A stretch of DNA of 64,000 bases from Cupriavidus sp. (GTDB taxonomy: Bacteria; Pseudomonadota; Gammaproteobacteria; Burkholderiales; Burkholderiaceae): assembly GCA_031180665.1 (NCBI GenBank), contig JAPSLP010000016.1, positions 1 through 64,000 on the forward strand. The letters run 5' to 3'. Shown here piece after piece: positions 1 to 8,571 of the stretch (positions are counted from its first letter, which is position 1; each line of letters starts with the position of its first letter). The position numbers were made by a program, and so were the translations under genes. The notes beneath the pieces were generated by a model that did not search any database, was not told the origin of the DNA, and was given only the letters and a program-made list of their open reading frames with translations.

Positions 1-517
1 CGACGAACAGCGACACCATCACCAGCACGGCGCCGGCGGTGGTCATCCAGAAGCTGAAGTTGTTCAGGAACGGGAAGGCCACGTCGCGCGCGCCGATCTG
101 CAGCGGCACCACGTAGTTCATCAGGCCCGTGACCAGCGGCATCGCCACGAAGAAGATCATGATCACGCCGTGAGCGGTGAAGATCTGGTCGTAGTGATGC
201 GGCGGCAGATAGCCCATGTTGTCGCCGAAGGCGATCGCCTGCTGCAGACGCATCATGATCGCGTCGGCGAAGCCGCGCAGCAGCATCACCAGACCGAGCA
301 CGATGTACATGATGCCGATCTTCTTGTGGTCGATGCTGGTGAACCACTCGTGCCACAGGTAGCCCCAGGCGCGGAAATAGGTCAGCGCGCCGACGAGCGT
401 CAGCCCGCCGAGCACGACCGCCGCGAAGGTGGCGATCAGGATGGGCTCGTGAAGCGGGATCGCCTCCCAGGAGAGACGGCCGAAAATGAGCTTGGTGAGG
501 TCGAAACTGTCAAGCAT
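1..517 (-). CDS. cyoB: Cytochrome bo3 ubiquinol oxidase subunit I (N-terminal part, runs off window)
   Basis: Only the first ~172 residues lie in the window; the 3' end is beyond position 1. The product begins [20 protein letters not shown] and continues through the heme-copper oxidase subunit I start ([11 protein letters not shown], then [12 protein letters not shown]), which is diagnostic of CyoB. It is the catalytic, proton-pumping subunit of the quinol oxidase in the inner membrane, reducing O2 with ubiquinol electrons. The ATG (517-515) overlaps the stop of cyoA (512-510) in the sequence CATGCTTGA, so the two are translationally coupled. Family assignment is firm; completeness of the operon downstream cannot be seen. 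Confidence 0.95.
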   Translation of the reverse strand, partial: MLDSFDLTKLIFGRLSWEAIPLHEPILIATFAAVVLGGLTLVGALTYFRAWGYLWHEWFTSIDHKKIGIMYIVLGLVMLLRGFADAIMMRLQQAIAFGDNMGYLPPHHYDQIFTAHGVIMIFFVAMPLVTGLMNYVVPLQIGARDVAFPFLNNFSFWMTTAGAVLVMVSLFV

Positions 518-1667
518 GCTGGTCAACGCCGGCTACAGCGCGTTGTGTGAGGGGTAGCTGGGGAAGCGTCACGGCGGCGGATTCGCCGGCCGGCGCAAAG
601 GTGGACGCCGCCGGGCCGAAGGCACCGGAGCCGTCCGGATCGGCGACCGTGCACATGCCGCCGACATAGCTGCGCACCGGCGCATCCTGCAGGCCAAGGC
701 GCGCGCGCGTGGCGGGGTCGAGCGTGGCGACGTTGAAGGCGCCGGGCTTGCCCTGGCCGCCCTGCTCGTCGATCGCCATCATTTCGTTCATGCACATCCG
801 GTTCGCTTCGACGCAGCGGTTCAGGATCTTGTCGTACAGGCCCTTGTCGACGCTGGCGTAGTAGCGCACCGGCTCGCGTTCGCTCGGCTGCTCGAGTTTC
901 AGGTAGTCCTCGCGGGTCAGGGTCTGGCCGCTGGCCTTGGCCTTGGCGATCCACTGCTCGAAGCCCTGCTCGTCCAGTCCGTGGAACTTGAAGCGCATGC
1001 CGGAGAAGCCGGCACCGCTGTAGTTGGCCGACAGGCCCTCGTATTCGCCCGGCTTGTTGATGACCGCATGCAGCTTGGTCTCCATGCCCGGCATGGCGTA
1101 GATCTGCCCCGCCAGCGCCGGCACGAAGAACGAGTTCATGACGGTCGAGGCGGTGATCTTGAACTGGATCGGGCGATCGACCGGCGCCGCCATTTCATTG
1201 ACGGTGGCGATGCCGTGCTCCGGATAGAAGAACAGCCACTTCCAGTCCAGCGCCACGACTTCCACCGTCAACGGCTTGACGTTGGTCGGCAGCGAGCGCT
1301 GCGCGTCGATCCGCTCCAGCGGCCGGTACGGGTCCAGCGCATGGGTGCTGACCCAGGTAATCGCGCCCAGCGCAATGATGATCAGCAGCGGCGCCGACCA
1401 GATCACCAGTTCCAGGACCGTGGAATGGTCCCAGTCGGGCGAGTAGGTGGCGTCCTTGTTCGACGCCCGATACCGCCAGGCGAAGAACAGCGTCAGCGCG
1501 ATCACCGGGACGATGATCAGCAGCATCAGCGCCGTGGAGATGTATATTAGGTTACGTTGCTGTACCGCGATGTCGCCCGAGGGAGACAACAACACAGCAT
1601 TACAACCTGTCAATAGGGTAATGGCGGGCAGCAAAATCAACCCGCGAATGGTATTAATGAGGGGCAT
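510..1667 (-). CDS. cyoA: Cytochrome bo3 ubiquinol oxidase subunit II
   Basis: Subunit II of the bo3 quinol oxidase, 385 aa from the chosen start. From that ATG the protein has a lipoprotein signal (LLTGC, lipid-accepting Cys22), two transmembrane helices (about 43-65 and 88-108) and the periplasmic cupredoxin-like domain ([21 protein letters not shown]) that lacks the CuA ligands of true cytochrome c oxidases, as in all CyoA. The frame is open upstream to 1895, but that extension is not signal-peptide-like, and the lipobox favours 1667. No strong Shine-Dalgarno is seen before 1667, so the exact start is less sure than the identity. First gene of cyoAB(CD), divergent from an MFS gene. Confidence 0.93.
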   Translation of the reverse strand: MPLINTIRGLILLPAITLLTGCNAVLLSPSGDIAVQQRNLIYISTALMLLIIVPVIALTLFFAWRYRASNKDATYSPDWDHSTVLELVIWSAPLLIIIALGAITWVSTHALDPYRPLERIDAQRSLPTNVKPLTVEVVALDWKWLFFYPEHGIATVNEMAAPVDRPIQFKITASTVMNSFFVPALAGQIYAMPGMETKLHAVINKPGEYEGLSANYSGAGFSGMRFKFHGLDEQGFEQWIAKAKASGQTLTREDYLKLEQPSEREPVRYYASVDKGLYDKILNRCVEANRMCMNEMMAIDEQGGQGKPGAFNVATLDPATRARLGLQDAPVRSYVGGMCTVADPDGSGAFGPAASTFAPAGESAAVTLPQLPLTQRAVAGVDQHA

Positions 1668-1787
1668 TGCCGGCAGAGGAAATAGCGTAGCCGTCTTGGG
1701 GGAGACTGGTACTACGAATGCTTCGGGTGCGACGGACGCAGCTGTTACAACCGGAGCGAAATGTACTCTATTCGGCAAGCGCGGAGA

Positions 1788-1806
1788 ATTGGACATTTTG
1801 TCCCAA
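1788..1806. promoter_or_regulatory. Interrupted palindrome in the cyoA / MFS divergent region
   Basis: GGACA-TTT-TGTCC (1791-1803), extended to ATT...AAT with one extra C. It sits 121 bp upstream of cyoA and 66 bp upstream of the MFS start, a reasonable place for an operator controlling one or both genes. It is not a canonical FNR/ANR site (TTGAT-N4-ATCAA). The regulator is unknown. Confidence 0.35.
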
Positions 1807-1868
1807 TGGTCGCGGCGCCTGGCGGGCGCGTCCGTCCGGCGTAGCGCTATCTGATTTAGCGAGGAAGC

Positions 1869-3194
1869 ATGTCGAGTATCACGCACGATTCGCAAGCGCC
1901 TTTCCCTTCACTCGCCGCCCATGACGACCGACCGCATTCACCGGTCGCCCCGGGCGAGATCGCCACCGGCGTCGTCATCGGCCGGGCCTCCGAGTACTTC
2001 GACTTCTTCGTCTACGGCATCGCCTCGGTGCTGGTCTTCCCGTCGGTGTTCTTCCCGTTCGTCGGGCGGCTGGAAGGGACGCTCTACGCCTTCACCATCT
2101 TTGCGATCGCCTTTTTCGGCCGCCCGCTGGGCACCGCGCTGTTCATGGCGATCCAGCGGCGCTGGGGCCGCGGCGTCAAGCTGACCGCCGCGCTGTTCCT
2201 GCTGGGCTGCTCGACGGTGGGCATCGCCTTCCTGCCGGGCTACGCCTCGCTGGGCCAGAACGCGATCGTGATGCTGGCGGTGTTCCGCTTCCTGCAGGGC
2301 GTGGCCTTCGGCGGCTCCTGGGACGGCCTGCCGTCGCTGCTGGCGCTGAACGCGCCGCCCGACCGCCACGGCTGGTACGCGATGCTGGGGCAGCTCGGCG
2401 CGCCGATCGGCTTCCTGGTCGCCAGCGGGCTGTTCCTTTACCTGCACGCCAACCTGGCGGCGGACGACTTCCTGGAGTGGGGCTGGCGCTATCCGTTCTA
2501 CGTGGCCTTCGCCATCAACGTGGTCGCGCTGTTCGCCCGGCTGCGCCTGGTGGTGACCGAGGAATACACCCGGCTGCTGGAGGAAGGCGAGCTCGAACCG
2601 ATCAGCACCCGTGAAATGGTGCGCGGCCAGGGCTACAACATCTTCATCGGCGCCTTCGCCGCGCTGGCCAGCTACGCGCTGTTCCACCTGGTGACGGTGT
2701 TCCCGCTGTCCTGGCTGGCGCTGCAGGCGACGCAAGGGGTCAACAGCGTGCTGAAGGTGCAGATCGCCGGTGCGCTGGTCGGCATCGTCGGCACCATCCT
2801 GTCGGGCTGGATCGCCGACCGGATCGGCCGGCGCACCACGCTGGGCCTGCTGGCCACGCTGATCGGCGTGTTCAGCCTGTTCACGCCGATGCTGCTCGGC
2901 GGCGGCGAGGCGGCGCAGGACCTGTTCATCCTGATCGGCTTCCTGCTGCTCGGCCTGTCGTATGGCCAGGCTTCCGGCACCGTGACCTCGAACTTCGAAC
3001 GGCGCTTCCGCTATACCGGCGCGGCGCTGACCTCGGACTTCGCCTGGCTGTTCGGCGCCGCCTTCGCCCCGCTGGTTGCCCTGGGCCTGTCGGTCAAGTT
3101 CGGCCTGGTCGCGGTCAGCATCTACCTGCTGTCCGGCGTCGCGTGCACGATGCTGGCGCTGCGCATCAACCGCGCCCTCGAAACGCGCGACTGA
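1869..3194 (+). CDS. MFS transporter, metabolite:H+ symporter-like
   Basis: 441-aa inner-membrane transporter with about 12 hydrophobic helices. The first helix carries ASEYFDFFVYGIAS and the loop after helix 2 has FGRPLG; FLQGVAFGGSWDG follows in helix 4, and the second half has WIADRIGRR. These are the usual signatures of the sugar-porter/metabolite-H+ symporter (ProP/ShiA-like) branch. The substrate cannot be read from sequence. ATG follows GAGGA at a good distance. It is divergent from cyoA, so it may share the regulatory region, but no functional link to respiration is shown by the sequence itself. Confidence 0.85.
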   Translation: MSSITHDSQAPFPSLAAHDDRPHSPVAPGEIATGVVIGRASEYFDFFVYGIASVLVFPSVFFPFVGRLEGTLYAFTIFAIAFFGRPLGTALFMAIQRRWGRGVKLTAALFLLGCSTVGIAFLPGYASLGQNAIVMLAVFRFLQGVAFGGSWDGLPSLLALNAPPDRHGWYAMLGQLGAPIGFLVASGLFLYLHANLAADDFLEWGWRYPFYVAFAINVVALFARLRLVVTEEYTRLLEEGELEPISTREMVRGQGYNIFIGAFAALASYALFHLVTVFPLSWLALQATQGVNSVLKVQIAGALVGIVGTILSGWIADRIGRRTTLGLLATLIGVFSLFTPMLLGGGEAAQDLFILIGFLLLGLSYGQASGTVTSNFERRFRYTGAALTSDFAWLFGAAFAPLVALGLSVKFGLVAVSIYLLSGVACTMLALRINRALETRD

Positions 3195-3239
3195 ACCTGC
3201 GGCACTGAGCCCGGCGCGGCGGCTGCGGCCGCCGCGCTC

Positions 3240-3321
3240 CATCCTCCCGGCTTCATCCTCCCGGCTTCATCCTCCGGCTCCATCCTCCGGCTCCATCCTC
3301 CCGGGTTCATCCTTCCGGCTC
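3240..3321. repeat. Tandem array of ~14-bp units (CATCCTCCCGGCTT-type)
   Basis: Six head-to-tail units start at 3240, 3254, 3268, 3281, 3294 and 3308, alternating 14- and 13-bp forms (CATCCTCCCGGCTT, CATCCTCCGGCTC). It lies just after the MFS stop, in the 320-bp interval before the sensor kinase. No coding or terminator function is evident; it looks like a minisatellite prone to copy-number change. Confidence 0.8.
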
Positions 3322-3395
3322 CGGGACCAGTCCGTCGCGACGGCGCGCCGCGATGCGCTCGCGGCGGCCCGGTTCTCCCAAGCACTGGCCTCTAT

Positions 3396-3433
3396 ATATA
3401 GCGGCGAGCCCGCCATATAGCGGCGAGCCCGCC
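3396..3433. repeat. Perfect 19-bp tandem duplication
   Basis: ATATAGCGGCGAGCCCGCC occurs at 3396-3414 and is repeated without change at 3415-3433, about 80 bp before the sensor kinase start. The AT-rich ATATA core could be read as duplicated -10-like sequence, but no matching -35 is clear. The remaining part of the 3195-3514 interval holds nothing else recognisable. Confidence 0.85.
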
Positions 3434-3514
3434 GACCCGCGCTTGCCGGCGCAGCATTGGCAAACGGCGTCTCCGCCAGCACAATCTCCCCTGTCGCCAC
3501 TCTCGCTTCACACC

Positions 3515-6076
3515 ATGCCATTCCTGGCAGAACATCACGACTGTTCCGGCTGGCACGGCGAAATGGCCGAACGCATCCGCGCGTTCGACTGGTCCACCAC
3601 CGAGCTGGGCCCGCTCGACCGCTGGCAGCCCAGCCTGGCCGCCGCCGTCCAGCTGCTGCTCGCCTCGCCGGTGCCGATGGTGATGTTGTGGGGTCGGCTG
3701 GGCTACATGATCTACAACGATGCCTATGCGGTCTTCGCGGGCGGACGGCATCCCTATCTGCTCGGCTGCCCGGTCGAACTGGGGTGGCCGGAGGTGGCCG
3801 ACTTCAACCGGCACGTGATGCAGACCTGCCTGGCAGGCGGCACGCTGTCCTTCCGCGACAAGGAACTGGTGCTGCTGCGCAACGGACGTCCCGAGGACGT
3901 CTGGATGGATCTCTACTACAGCCCGGTGCCCGACGACGACGGCGCCCCCGCCGGCGTGCTGGCGGTGGTGGTCGAGACCACCGAGCGGGTGCTGACCGAG
4001 CGTTGGCGGCAGGAAGCCGAGACCGCGCTGCAGCAGGCCAACGAACGGCTGCAGCTGGCGCTCAATACCGGCGCGGTGCTGGGCACCTGGGTCTGGGACA
4101 TCGCCTCGGATACCATGACCGGCGACGAACGCTTCGCCCGCACCTTCTCGGTCGGGCTGGCACAGGCGGTGCAAGGCGTGCCTCGCACGTTCATCAACGC
4201 GGCGATCCACCCGGACGACATCGAGGAACTGGCCCGCCTGACCGACGAAGCGATCCGCACCGGCGCGCCATTCCGCGCCGAATACCGGATCCGGCGCGCG
4301 CACGGCAGCTATCTGTGGGTCCAGGCCAATGGCCAGTGCGAGTTCGACTCGCATGGCGAGCCCTACCGCTTCCCCGGCGTGCTGATCGACATCGACGAGC
4401 GCAAGCTGGCCGAGCAGGCGCTGCGGCAGCTGACCGAGACGCTGGAGAAGCGCGTCGCCGACGCGATTGCGGCGCGCGCGCTGGCCGAGGGCCAGCTGCG
4501 GCAGGCGCAGAAGATGGAGGCGATCGGCAACCTGACCGGCGGCATCGCCCACGACTTCAACAACGTGCTGCAAGTCATCAGCGGCAATCTGCAGATGCTC
4601 GCCGCCGAAGCCGGCGACAACCCGATCGCCCAGGGCCGCATCGCCACCGCCGCGAACGCGGTGCGCCGCGGCGCCAAGCTGGCCTCGCACCTGCTGGCCT
4701 TCGCGCGCCGCCAGCCGCTCTCGCCGGCGGTCATCCACCCCGGCCGGCTGATCGGGGGCATGGCCGAGATCCTGCATCGGGCGCTGGGAGAGGCGATCAA
4801 GGTCCAGACCCGGACGCCCGACGACTTGTGGAACGTCAAGGTCGACCGCAACCAGCTCGAGAACGCGCTGCTGAATCTGGCCATCAACAGCCGCGACGCC
4901 ATGCGCGGCGGCGGCACGCTGACCATCTCGGCAGCCAATGTCGTGCTCGACGGCCAGCCATCTTCCGACGCCGACACCTGGACCGCCAACGCGCCGGAAC
5001 GACCGGACGGCGACTACGTGGTCTTTCGGGTGGCCGACACCGGCACCGGCATGACCGCCGACGTGCTCGAGCACGCCTTCGAACCGTTCTTCACCACCAA
5101 GGCCGACGGCCACGGCACCGGCCTGGGCCTGAGCATGGTGTTCGGCTTCGTCAAGCAGAGCGGCGGCCATATCGCGATCCAGAGCACGGTCGGCCGCGGC
5201 ACCACGGTGCAGATGTTCTTCCCCCGCTGCGTCGAGGCCGAAACGCCCGAGGCCGCGGAGCAGGAGCCCGCGCCGGTCGGCGGTGGCGAGACCATCCTGG
5301 TGGTCGAGGACGATCCCGATGTGCGCATCACCGCGGTCGAGATGCTGGCCCAGCTCGGCTATCGGGTTCGCATCGCCCCGAACGGCGACGCCGCCTGGTC
5401 GCTGATCGACAGCGGCATCGGCATCGACCTGTTGTTCACCGACGTGATCATGCCCGGCACCATCAAGGGCGGCGAACTGGCGCGCCGCGCGGCGCAGCGG
5501 CGGCCGCCGATCCCGGTGCTGTTCGCCTCTGGTTATACGCGCGACGAGATCTTCCACCTCGGCAAGCTCGACGACGGCGTGACGCTGCTGAACAAACCCT
5601 ATCGGCGCGACGATCTGGCTCGTGCGGTGCGGGCCGTGCTGGACGCCCATCGGCGCAACAGCGGCCCGGTGCCGGCCGAGCTGCAACAGCCTCGGCGCGA
5701 TGGCGTGGCCGCCGCCGTCTTGCTGGTCGAGGACGACGTCCCCTCGCGCGAGGCCATGCAGGAAGTACTGCTGGGCTTCGGACTGGATTGCGCCGCCGCC
5801 GGCTCGGCCGAGGAAGCACTGCAACTGGCCGACGCCCGGCGCTTCGACGTGCTGCTGACCGATATCACGCTGCCGGGCATGGCGGGCGATGCGCTGGCGG
5901 TGGCGCTGCGCGCCCAGCAGCCGCATATCGACGTGGTGCTGATGACCGGCTATGGCGCCGGCGCGGACTTGCAGGAGCCGATCGCCGGTGCTCGCGTGCT
6001 CGGCAAGCCGATCGATCTGTCCACGCTGCGGCGCGAACTCGGCCCGTGGATGGGCGACATCGAGGCGGTGCAGTAG
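3515..6076 (+). CDS. PAS-containing hybrid sensor histidine kinase with two receiver domains
   Basis: 853 aa from ATG 3515; the frame is open further upstream but only through the repeat region. Order of domains: an N-terminal PAS-like region (residues ~10-150, PVPMVMLWG...YNDAYA), a PAS_3 domain (~190-310), HisKA with phospho-acceptor His346 in GGIAHDFNN, HATPase (DTGTGMTADVLEHAFEPFFTTK, GTGLGLSMV), receiver 1 with Asp643 (LLFTDVIMP) and receiver 2 with Asp783 (LLTDITLPG). No transmembrane helix is apparent, so it is probably a soluble cytoplasmic sensor that could bind a cofactor or ligand via PAS. No separate response regulator or output domain is adjacent; two C-terminal receivers suggest a phosphorelay to a partner elsewhere or a phosphate sink. 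Confidence 0.9.
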   Translation: MPFLAEHHDCSGWHGEMAERIRAFDWSTTELGPLDRWQPSLAAAVQLLLASPVPMVMLWGRLGYMIYNDAYAVFAGGRHPYLLGCPVELGWPEVADFNRHVMQTCLAGGTLSFRDKELVLLRNGRPEDVWMDLYYSPVPDDDGAPAGVLAVVVETTERVLTERWRQEAETALQQANERLQLALNTGAVLGTWVWDIASDTMTGDERFARTFSVGLAQAVQGVPRTFINAAIHPDDIEELARLTDEAIRTGAPFRAEYRIRRAHGSYLWVQANGQCEFDSHGEPYRFPGVLIDIDERKLAEQALRQLTETLEKRVADAIAARALAEGQLRQAQKMEAIGNLTGGIAHDFNNVLQVISGNLQMLAAEAGDNPIAQGRIATAANAVRRGAKLASHLLAFARRQPLSPAVIHPGRLIGGMAEILHRALGEAIKVQTRTPDDLWNVKVDRNQLENALLNLAINSRDAMRGGGTLTISAANVVLDGQPSSDADTWTANAPERPDGDYVVFRVADTGTGMTADVLEHAFEPFFTTKADGHGTGLGLSMVFGFVKQSGGHIAIQSTVGRGTTVQMFFPRCVEAETPEAAEQEPAPVGGGETILVVEDDPDVRITAVEMLAQLGYRVRIAPNGDAAWSLIDSGIGIDLLFTDVIMPGTIKGGELARRAAQRRPPIPVLFASGYTRDEIFHLGKLDDGVTLLNKPYRRDDLARAVRAVLDAHRRNSGPVPAELQQPRRDGVAAAVLLVEDDVPSREAMQEVLLGFGLDCAAAGSAEEALQLADARRFDVLLTDITLPGMAGDALAVALRAQQPHIDVVLMTGYGAGADLQEPIAGARVLGKPIDLSTLRRELGPWMGDIEAVQ

Positions 6077-6137
6077 CCCGGCGTGAGTCGTCGGTAGCGC
6101 CGCGTCGGCATCCTCGGCATCGACATCCTGCCGCCAT

Positions 6138-6386
6138 CTAGCGCGGCGGCGGCCGCCGCTTGTACCAGGCATAGCCGGGCTCGACATCGGCCGCCCCGGG
6201 ATGCCCGACGCTATACGGATTCTCCGACACCATCGTGACAAAGCCGACCGGCTCACCGGCCCGCTGCCGCGCCCGCAGCGCCTCGCAACGCGCAAGCACG
6301 GCGGCCAGCTGATCGGAACCGTAGTCCTCGGCATGCGCGGTCGGCACGCCGTCGGGGTCGTAAGTGGTCCAATAGACTTTGTACAC
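6138..6386 (-). CDS. Small conserved hypothetical protein
   Basis: About 82 aa starting at GTG 6386 (VYKVYWTTYDPDGV), preceded by GAGAG. The frame stays open to an ATG at 6443, giving 101 aa, but the extra 19 residues (Arg/Cys-rich) look unlike the rest. The body is rich in Tyr/Trp and ends YAWYKRRPPPR, with the segment VGFVTMVSENPYSVGHPG. I recall similar small proteins with TMVSENP and a basic C-terminus from Burkholderiaceae genomes, but no function is known to me. No signal peptide or membrane segment. Convergent with the sensor kinase. Confidence 0.6.
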   Translation of the reverse strand: MYKVYWTTYDPDGVPTAHAEDYGSDQLAAVLARCEALRARQRAGEPVGFVTMVSENPYSVGHPGAADVEPGYAWYKRRPPPR

Positions 6387-6839
6387 ACGGCTCTCGCAAT
6401 GGCATCGTCGCAGCACCCTGCCGGCTCGCCAGCCGACACCCATCCAAAATCTTCGCCGCCGGTGGGTGCGTTGTCATGCTGCGATGCGGCGCGGACCAAT
6501 GGCGGCGAAAACTCGATCGAGACAAACGCAAGCAGGACATTGACCGCGTTGTCCGCTCGCTTTGTCCCGCCGCGGCTTGCTTGCTGGCGCATTGCGACCC
6601 TTTCGACGGGGCACTCTCGACCGCCGCATTCAAGGCATGCCGGACCAAGGTGCAGCCCTGCTTCGAGCCGGAGACAGCCTGACATTGCCGATCGAATGCC
6701 TTCTCCCACCAGTGCTTCTTTCTGACAGCTAGCGTTCGAGTACATCGGCTGGCACGACAGCATTCGCGATCGCGCGGCTCGAGGCCCGGTCCATTGACCT
6801 CGTCAATTGTGAACGACTGCAAAGAGTGCGCCTTGAGTC
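6387..6839. other. Non-coding or unrecognised stretch
   Basis: Several short frames are open here on both strands, but none has a Shine-Dalgarno, a recognisable domain or codon usage like its neighbours. No repeat, terminator or RNA gene was recognised. The interval ends in the aqpZ promoter. Confidence 0.5.
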
Positions 6840-6868
6840 ATGACATTGCCGTAAGCGGCACCTAGAAT
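6840..6868 (+). promoter_or_regulatory. Sigma-70-type promoter of aqpZ
   Basis: ATGACA (6840-6845), a 17-bp spacer and TAGAAT (6863-6868): 5 of 6 matches to each consensus hexamer with ideal spacing. The predicted start lies about 75 nt before the aqpZ ATG. Confidence 0.65.
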
Positions 6869-6948
6869 CCTCCCGCACGCTGCGACCTATCGGACGTCGC
6901 CCCCGCGTGTCCGTGCGGCGCGCCACATTCAAATCGGGAGAAGGATCC

Positions 6949-7647
6949 ATGCATTTCAAGCGCCCCCTTGCCGAAGCCTTCGGCACGTTCTGGCTCGTAT
7001 TCGGCGGCTGCGGCTCGGCCGTGCTCGCGGCCGCATTTCCGCACCTGGGCATCGGCTTCGCCGGCGTCTCGCTGGCCTTCGGCCTGACCGTGCTGACCAT
7101 GGCCTATGCGGTGGGTCCGGTGTCGGGGTGCCATCTGAATCCGGCCGTGACGGTGGGCCTTGCCACCGCGGGCCGCTTCCCGTGGAAGGAAGCGCCGGTC
7201 TATATCGTGGCGCAGGTGATCGGCGGCGCGCTGGCCGCGCTGGTGCTGCTGCAGCTGATGGATGCCAAGCCAGGCTTCGACGTCAGCGTCAGCGGCCTGG
7301 CCGCCAACGGCTTTGACGCCGGCTCGCCGTCGGGCTTCGGCATGATGCCGGTGTTCGCCACCGAGGTGCTGGCCACCTTCTTCTTCGTGCTGATCATCCT
7401 GGGCGCGACCGCGCAACGCGCGCACGGCGCGCTGGCGCCGCTGGCGATCGGCCTGTGCCTGACGCTGATCCACCTGGTCACGATCCCGGTGTCGAACACC
7501 TCCGTCAACCCGGCCCGCTCGACCGGACCGGCGTTGATGGTGGGCGGCATGGCGCTGCATCAACTGTGGCTGTTCTGGATCGCGCCGATCGTCGGTGCGA
7601 TCGCCGCCGGCGTCGTTGGCCGCGTGCTGTACAGCGACGACGAGTAA
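6949..7647 (+). CDS. aqpZ: Aquaporin Z
   Basis: 232-aa MIP-family water channel. Six transmembrane helices and two half-helices carrying the paired NPA boxes: HLNPAVT (Asn64) and SVNPARST (Asn187, with the selectivity-filter Arg directly after). The N-terminus [19 protein letters not shown] matches AqpZ rather than glycerol facilitators, and the second NPA loop has the short AqpZ form. ATG 6949 follows GGGAGAAGG; an upstream in-frame ATG at 6907 would add 14 residues without a ribosome site. It is monocistronic, convergent with the GST gene, and has its own sigma-70 promoter. Role: rapid osmotic water movement across the inner membrane. Confidence 0.95.
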   Translation: MHFKRPLAEAFGTFWLVFGGCGSAVLAAAFPHLGIGFAGVSLAFGLTVLTMAYAVGPVSGCHLNPAVTVGLATAGRFPWKEAPVYIVAQVIGGALAALVLLQLMDAKPGFDVSVSGLAANGFDAGSPSGFGMMPVFATEVLATFFFVLIILGATAQRAHGALAPLAIGLCLTLIHLVTIPVSNTSVNPARSTGPALMVGGMALHQLWLFWIAPIVGAIAAGVVGRVLYSDDE

Positions 7648-7676
7648 GCGAGCACGAACTCGGCTGCGGCAACGGA

Positions 7677-7696
7677 CCGGCGGCATCCCCCGCCGG
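7677..7696. terminator. GC-rich hairpin between convergent aqpZ and GST genes
   Basis: CCGGCGG (7677-7683), a 6-nt loop, and CCGCCGG (7690-7696). There is no T-tract on either side, so it may work weakly, with Rho, or only as an mRNA 3' end. Confidence 0.35.
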
Positions 7697-7710
7697 CCGC
7701 GCCGCGCACC

Positions 7711-8436
7711 TCAAGCCGCCAGCCGCTGCTGGCGCGCGGCCAGGGTTTGGGCCCAGGCCTGCTCCAGTTCCACATGGCCGGCGAAGCCGCCGGCAGACTT
7801 CACCTCCGCCTGCGCCTCGATCGCATGCGCGAAGCGCACCGCGGGATCGTCCTGCAGCTGCCGATAGAGCCGATCCAGGTTCGGATAGTCCGCGCGGTTC
7901 ACCACGCCGTGATAGTCGGTCCAGCGCGCAATCCCGGCGAAGTACGCGTCGGCCACCGTGCGCCGATCGCCCAGCAGCCAGCGGCGATCGCCCAGCATCG
8001 CGTCCAGCTGCGCATGCGCCTTCTCCACCTTGATCCGCCCGAACTCGCGCAGCACCGCCTTGGTGGTGTCGTCGCTGGCGTGCTCGTATAGATGCCACAG
8101 CGGCACGAAGGCGTTGAAGAAGGTCGTGTTCAGGTAGGCCAGCATCTGGTTGAGCCGGTCGAATTCCGGCGTGCCCTGGGCAAAGCCGAGTGCGCCCTCG
8201 ATGCCGCGCGCACCGATCCAGTTCATGATCGCCATGCTTTCGGTCACGATCGCGCCGCGATCAGTCGCCAATGCCGGCGTTTCTCCCACCGGATTGATGC
8301 GACGGAACGCCTCGCTGGTGACTACCTCGGGCATTTCGATGCGGGACAGCCGATACGGCTGGCCCAGCCATTCGAGCGCGACGATGGAACCGAACGAGCA
8401 TCCCGACGGAACGCCATAGAAGAGGACTGGGGTCAT
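7711..8436 (-). CDS. Glutathione S-transferase family protein
   Basis: 241 aa from ATG 8436, preceded by GGAGA. The N-terminal thioredoxin-like domain (1-80) has VPSGCSFGSIVALEWLG near the active site and the cis-Pro/GSH-binding NPVGETPAL followed by TESMAIMNWIG. The helical C-terminal domain holds LGDRRTVADAYF, the GST N-capping box region. Cysteine or serine at the VPSGCS position could be catalytic, as in beta/omega-like GSTs. Divergent from a LysR gene with a strong operator between them, so it is probably induced by that regulator's ligand, perhaps an electrophile. Substrate unknown. Confidence 0.88.
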   Translation of the reverse strand: MTPVLFYGVPSGCSFGSIVALEWLGQPYRLSRIEMPEVVTSEAFRRINPVGETPALATDRGAIVTESMAIMNWIGARGIEGALGFAQGTPEFDRLNQMLAYLNTTFFNAFVPLWHLYEHASDDTTKAVLREFGRIKVEKAHAQLDAMLGDRRWLLGDRRTVADAYFAGIARWTDYHGVVNRADYPNLDRLYRQLQDDPAVRFAHAIEAQAEVKSAGGFAGHVELEQAWAQTLAARQQRLAA

Positions 8437-8493
8437 GTTGTTTCTCCGAGTGAAGGACCCGGGCATCGGGTCGATGGAGAGACTATAGATTTG

Positions 8494-8548
8494 TGGACAT
8501 TGCGGCGGTAGTCGGCAAAAATCGAACGCAATGTCCATACTCATGGAC
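8494..8548. promoter_or_regulatory. LysR-type operator between GST and LysR genes
   Basis: Perfect 11-bp inverted repeat TGGACATTGCG (8494-8504) / CGCAATGTCCA (8527-8537). A second dyad overlaps the right arm: GTCCAT-ACTC-ATGGAC (8533-8548). This gives a recognition-plus-activation arrangement typical for LysR regulators. Centred about 55 bp before each gene's start region. Confidence 0.65.
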
Positions 8549-8571
8549 TTTGACACGTTGCTGCCGACACC

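Noticed and set aside
1765..1793. A sigma-70 promoter for cyoA (TAGAGT with an upstream hexamer)
   Set aside because: No acceptable -35 at the right spacing.
6476..6682. Short plus-strand frame upstream of aqpZ as a gene
   Set aside because: No ribosome site, Cys/Arg-rich, no similarity recognised, and it overlaps other equally poor frames.
3392..6763. A 1123-codon open frame antisense to the hybrid kinase
   Set aside because: Gln/His/Arg/Ala-rich composition typical of the complementary frame in high-GC genes; no domains. The plus-strand kinase has intact catalytic motifs.
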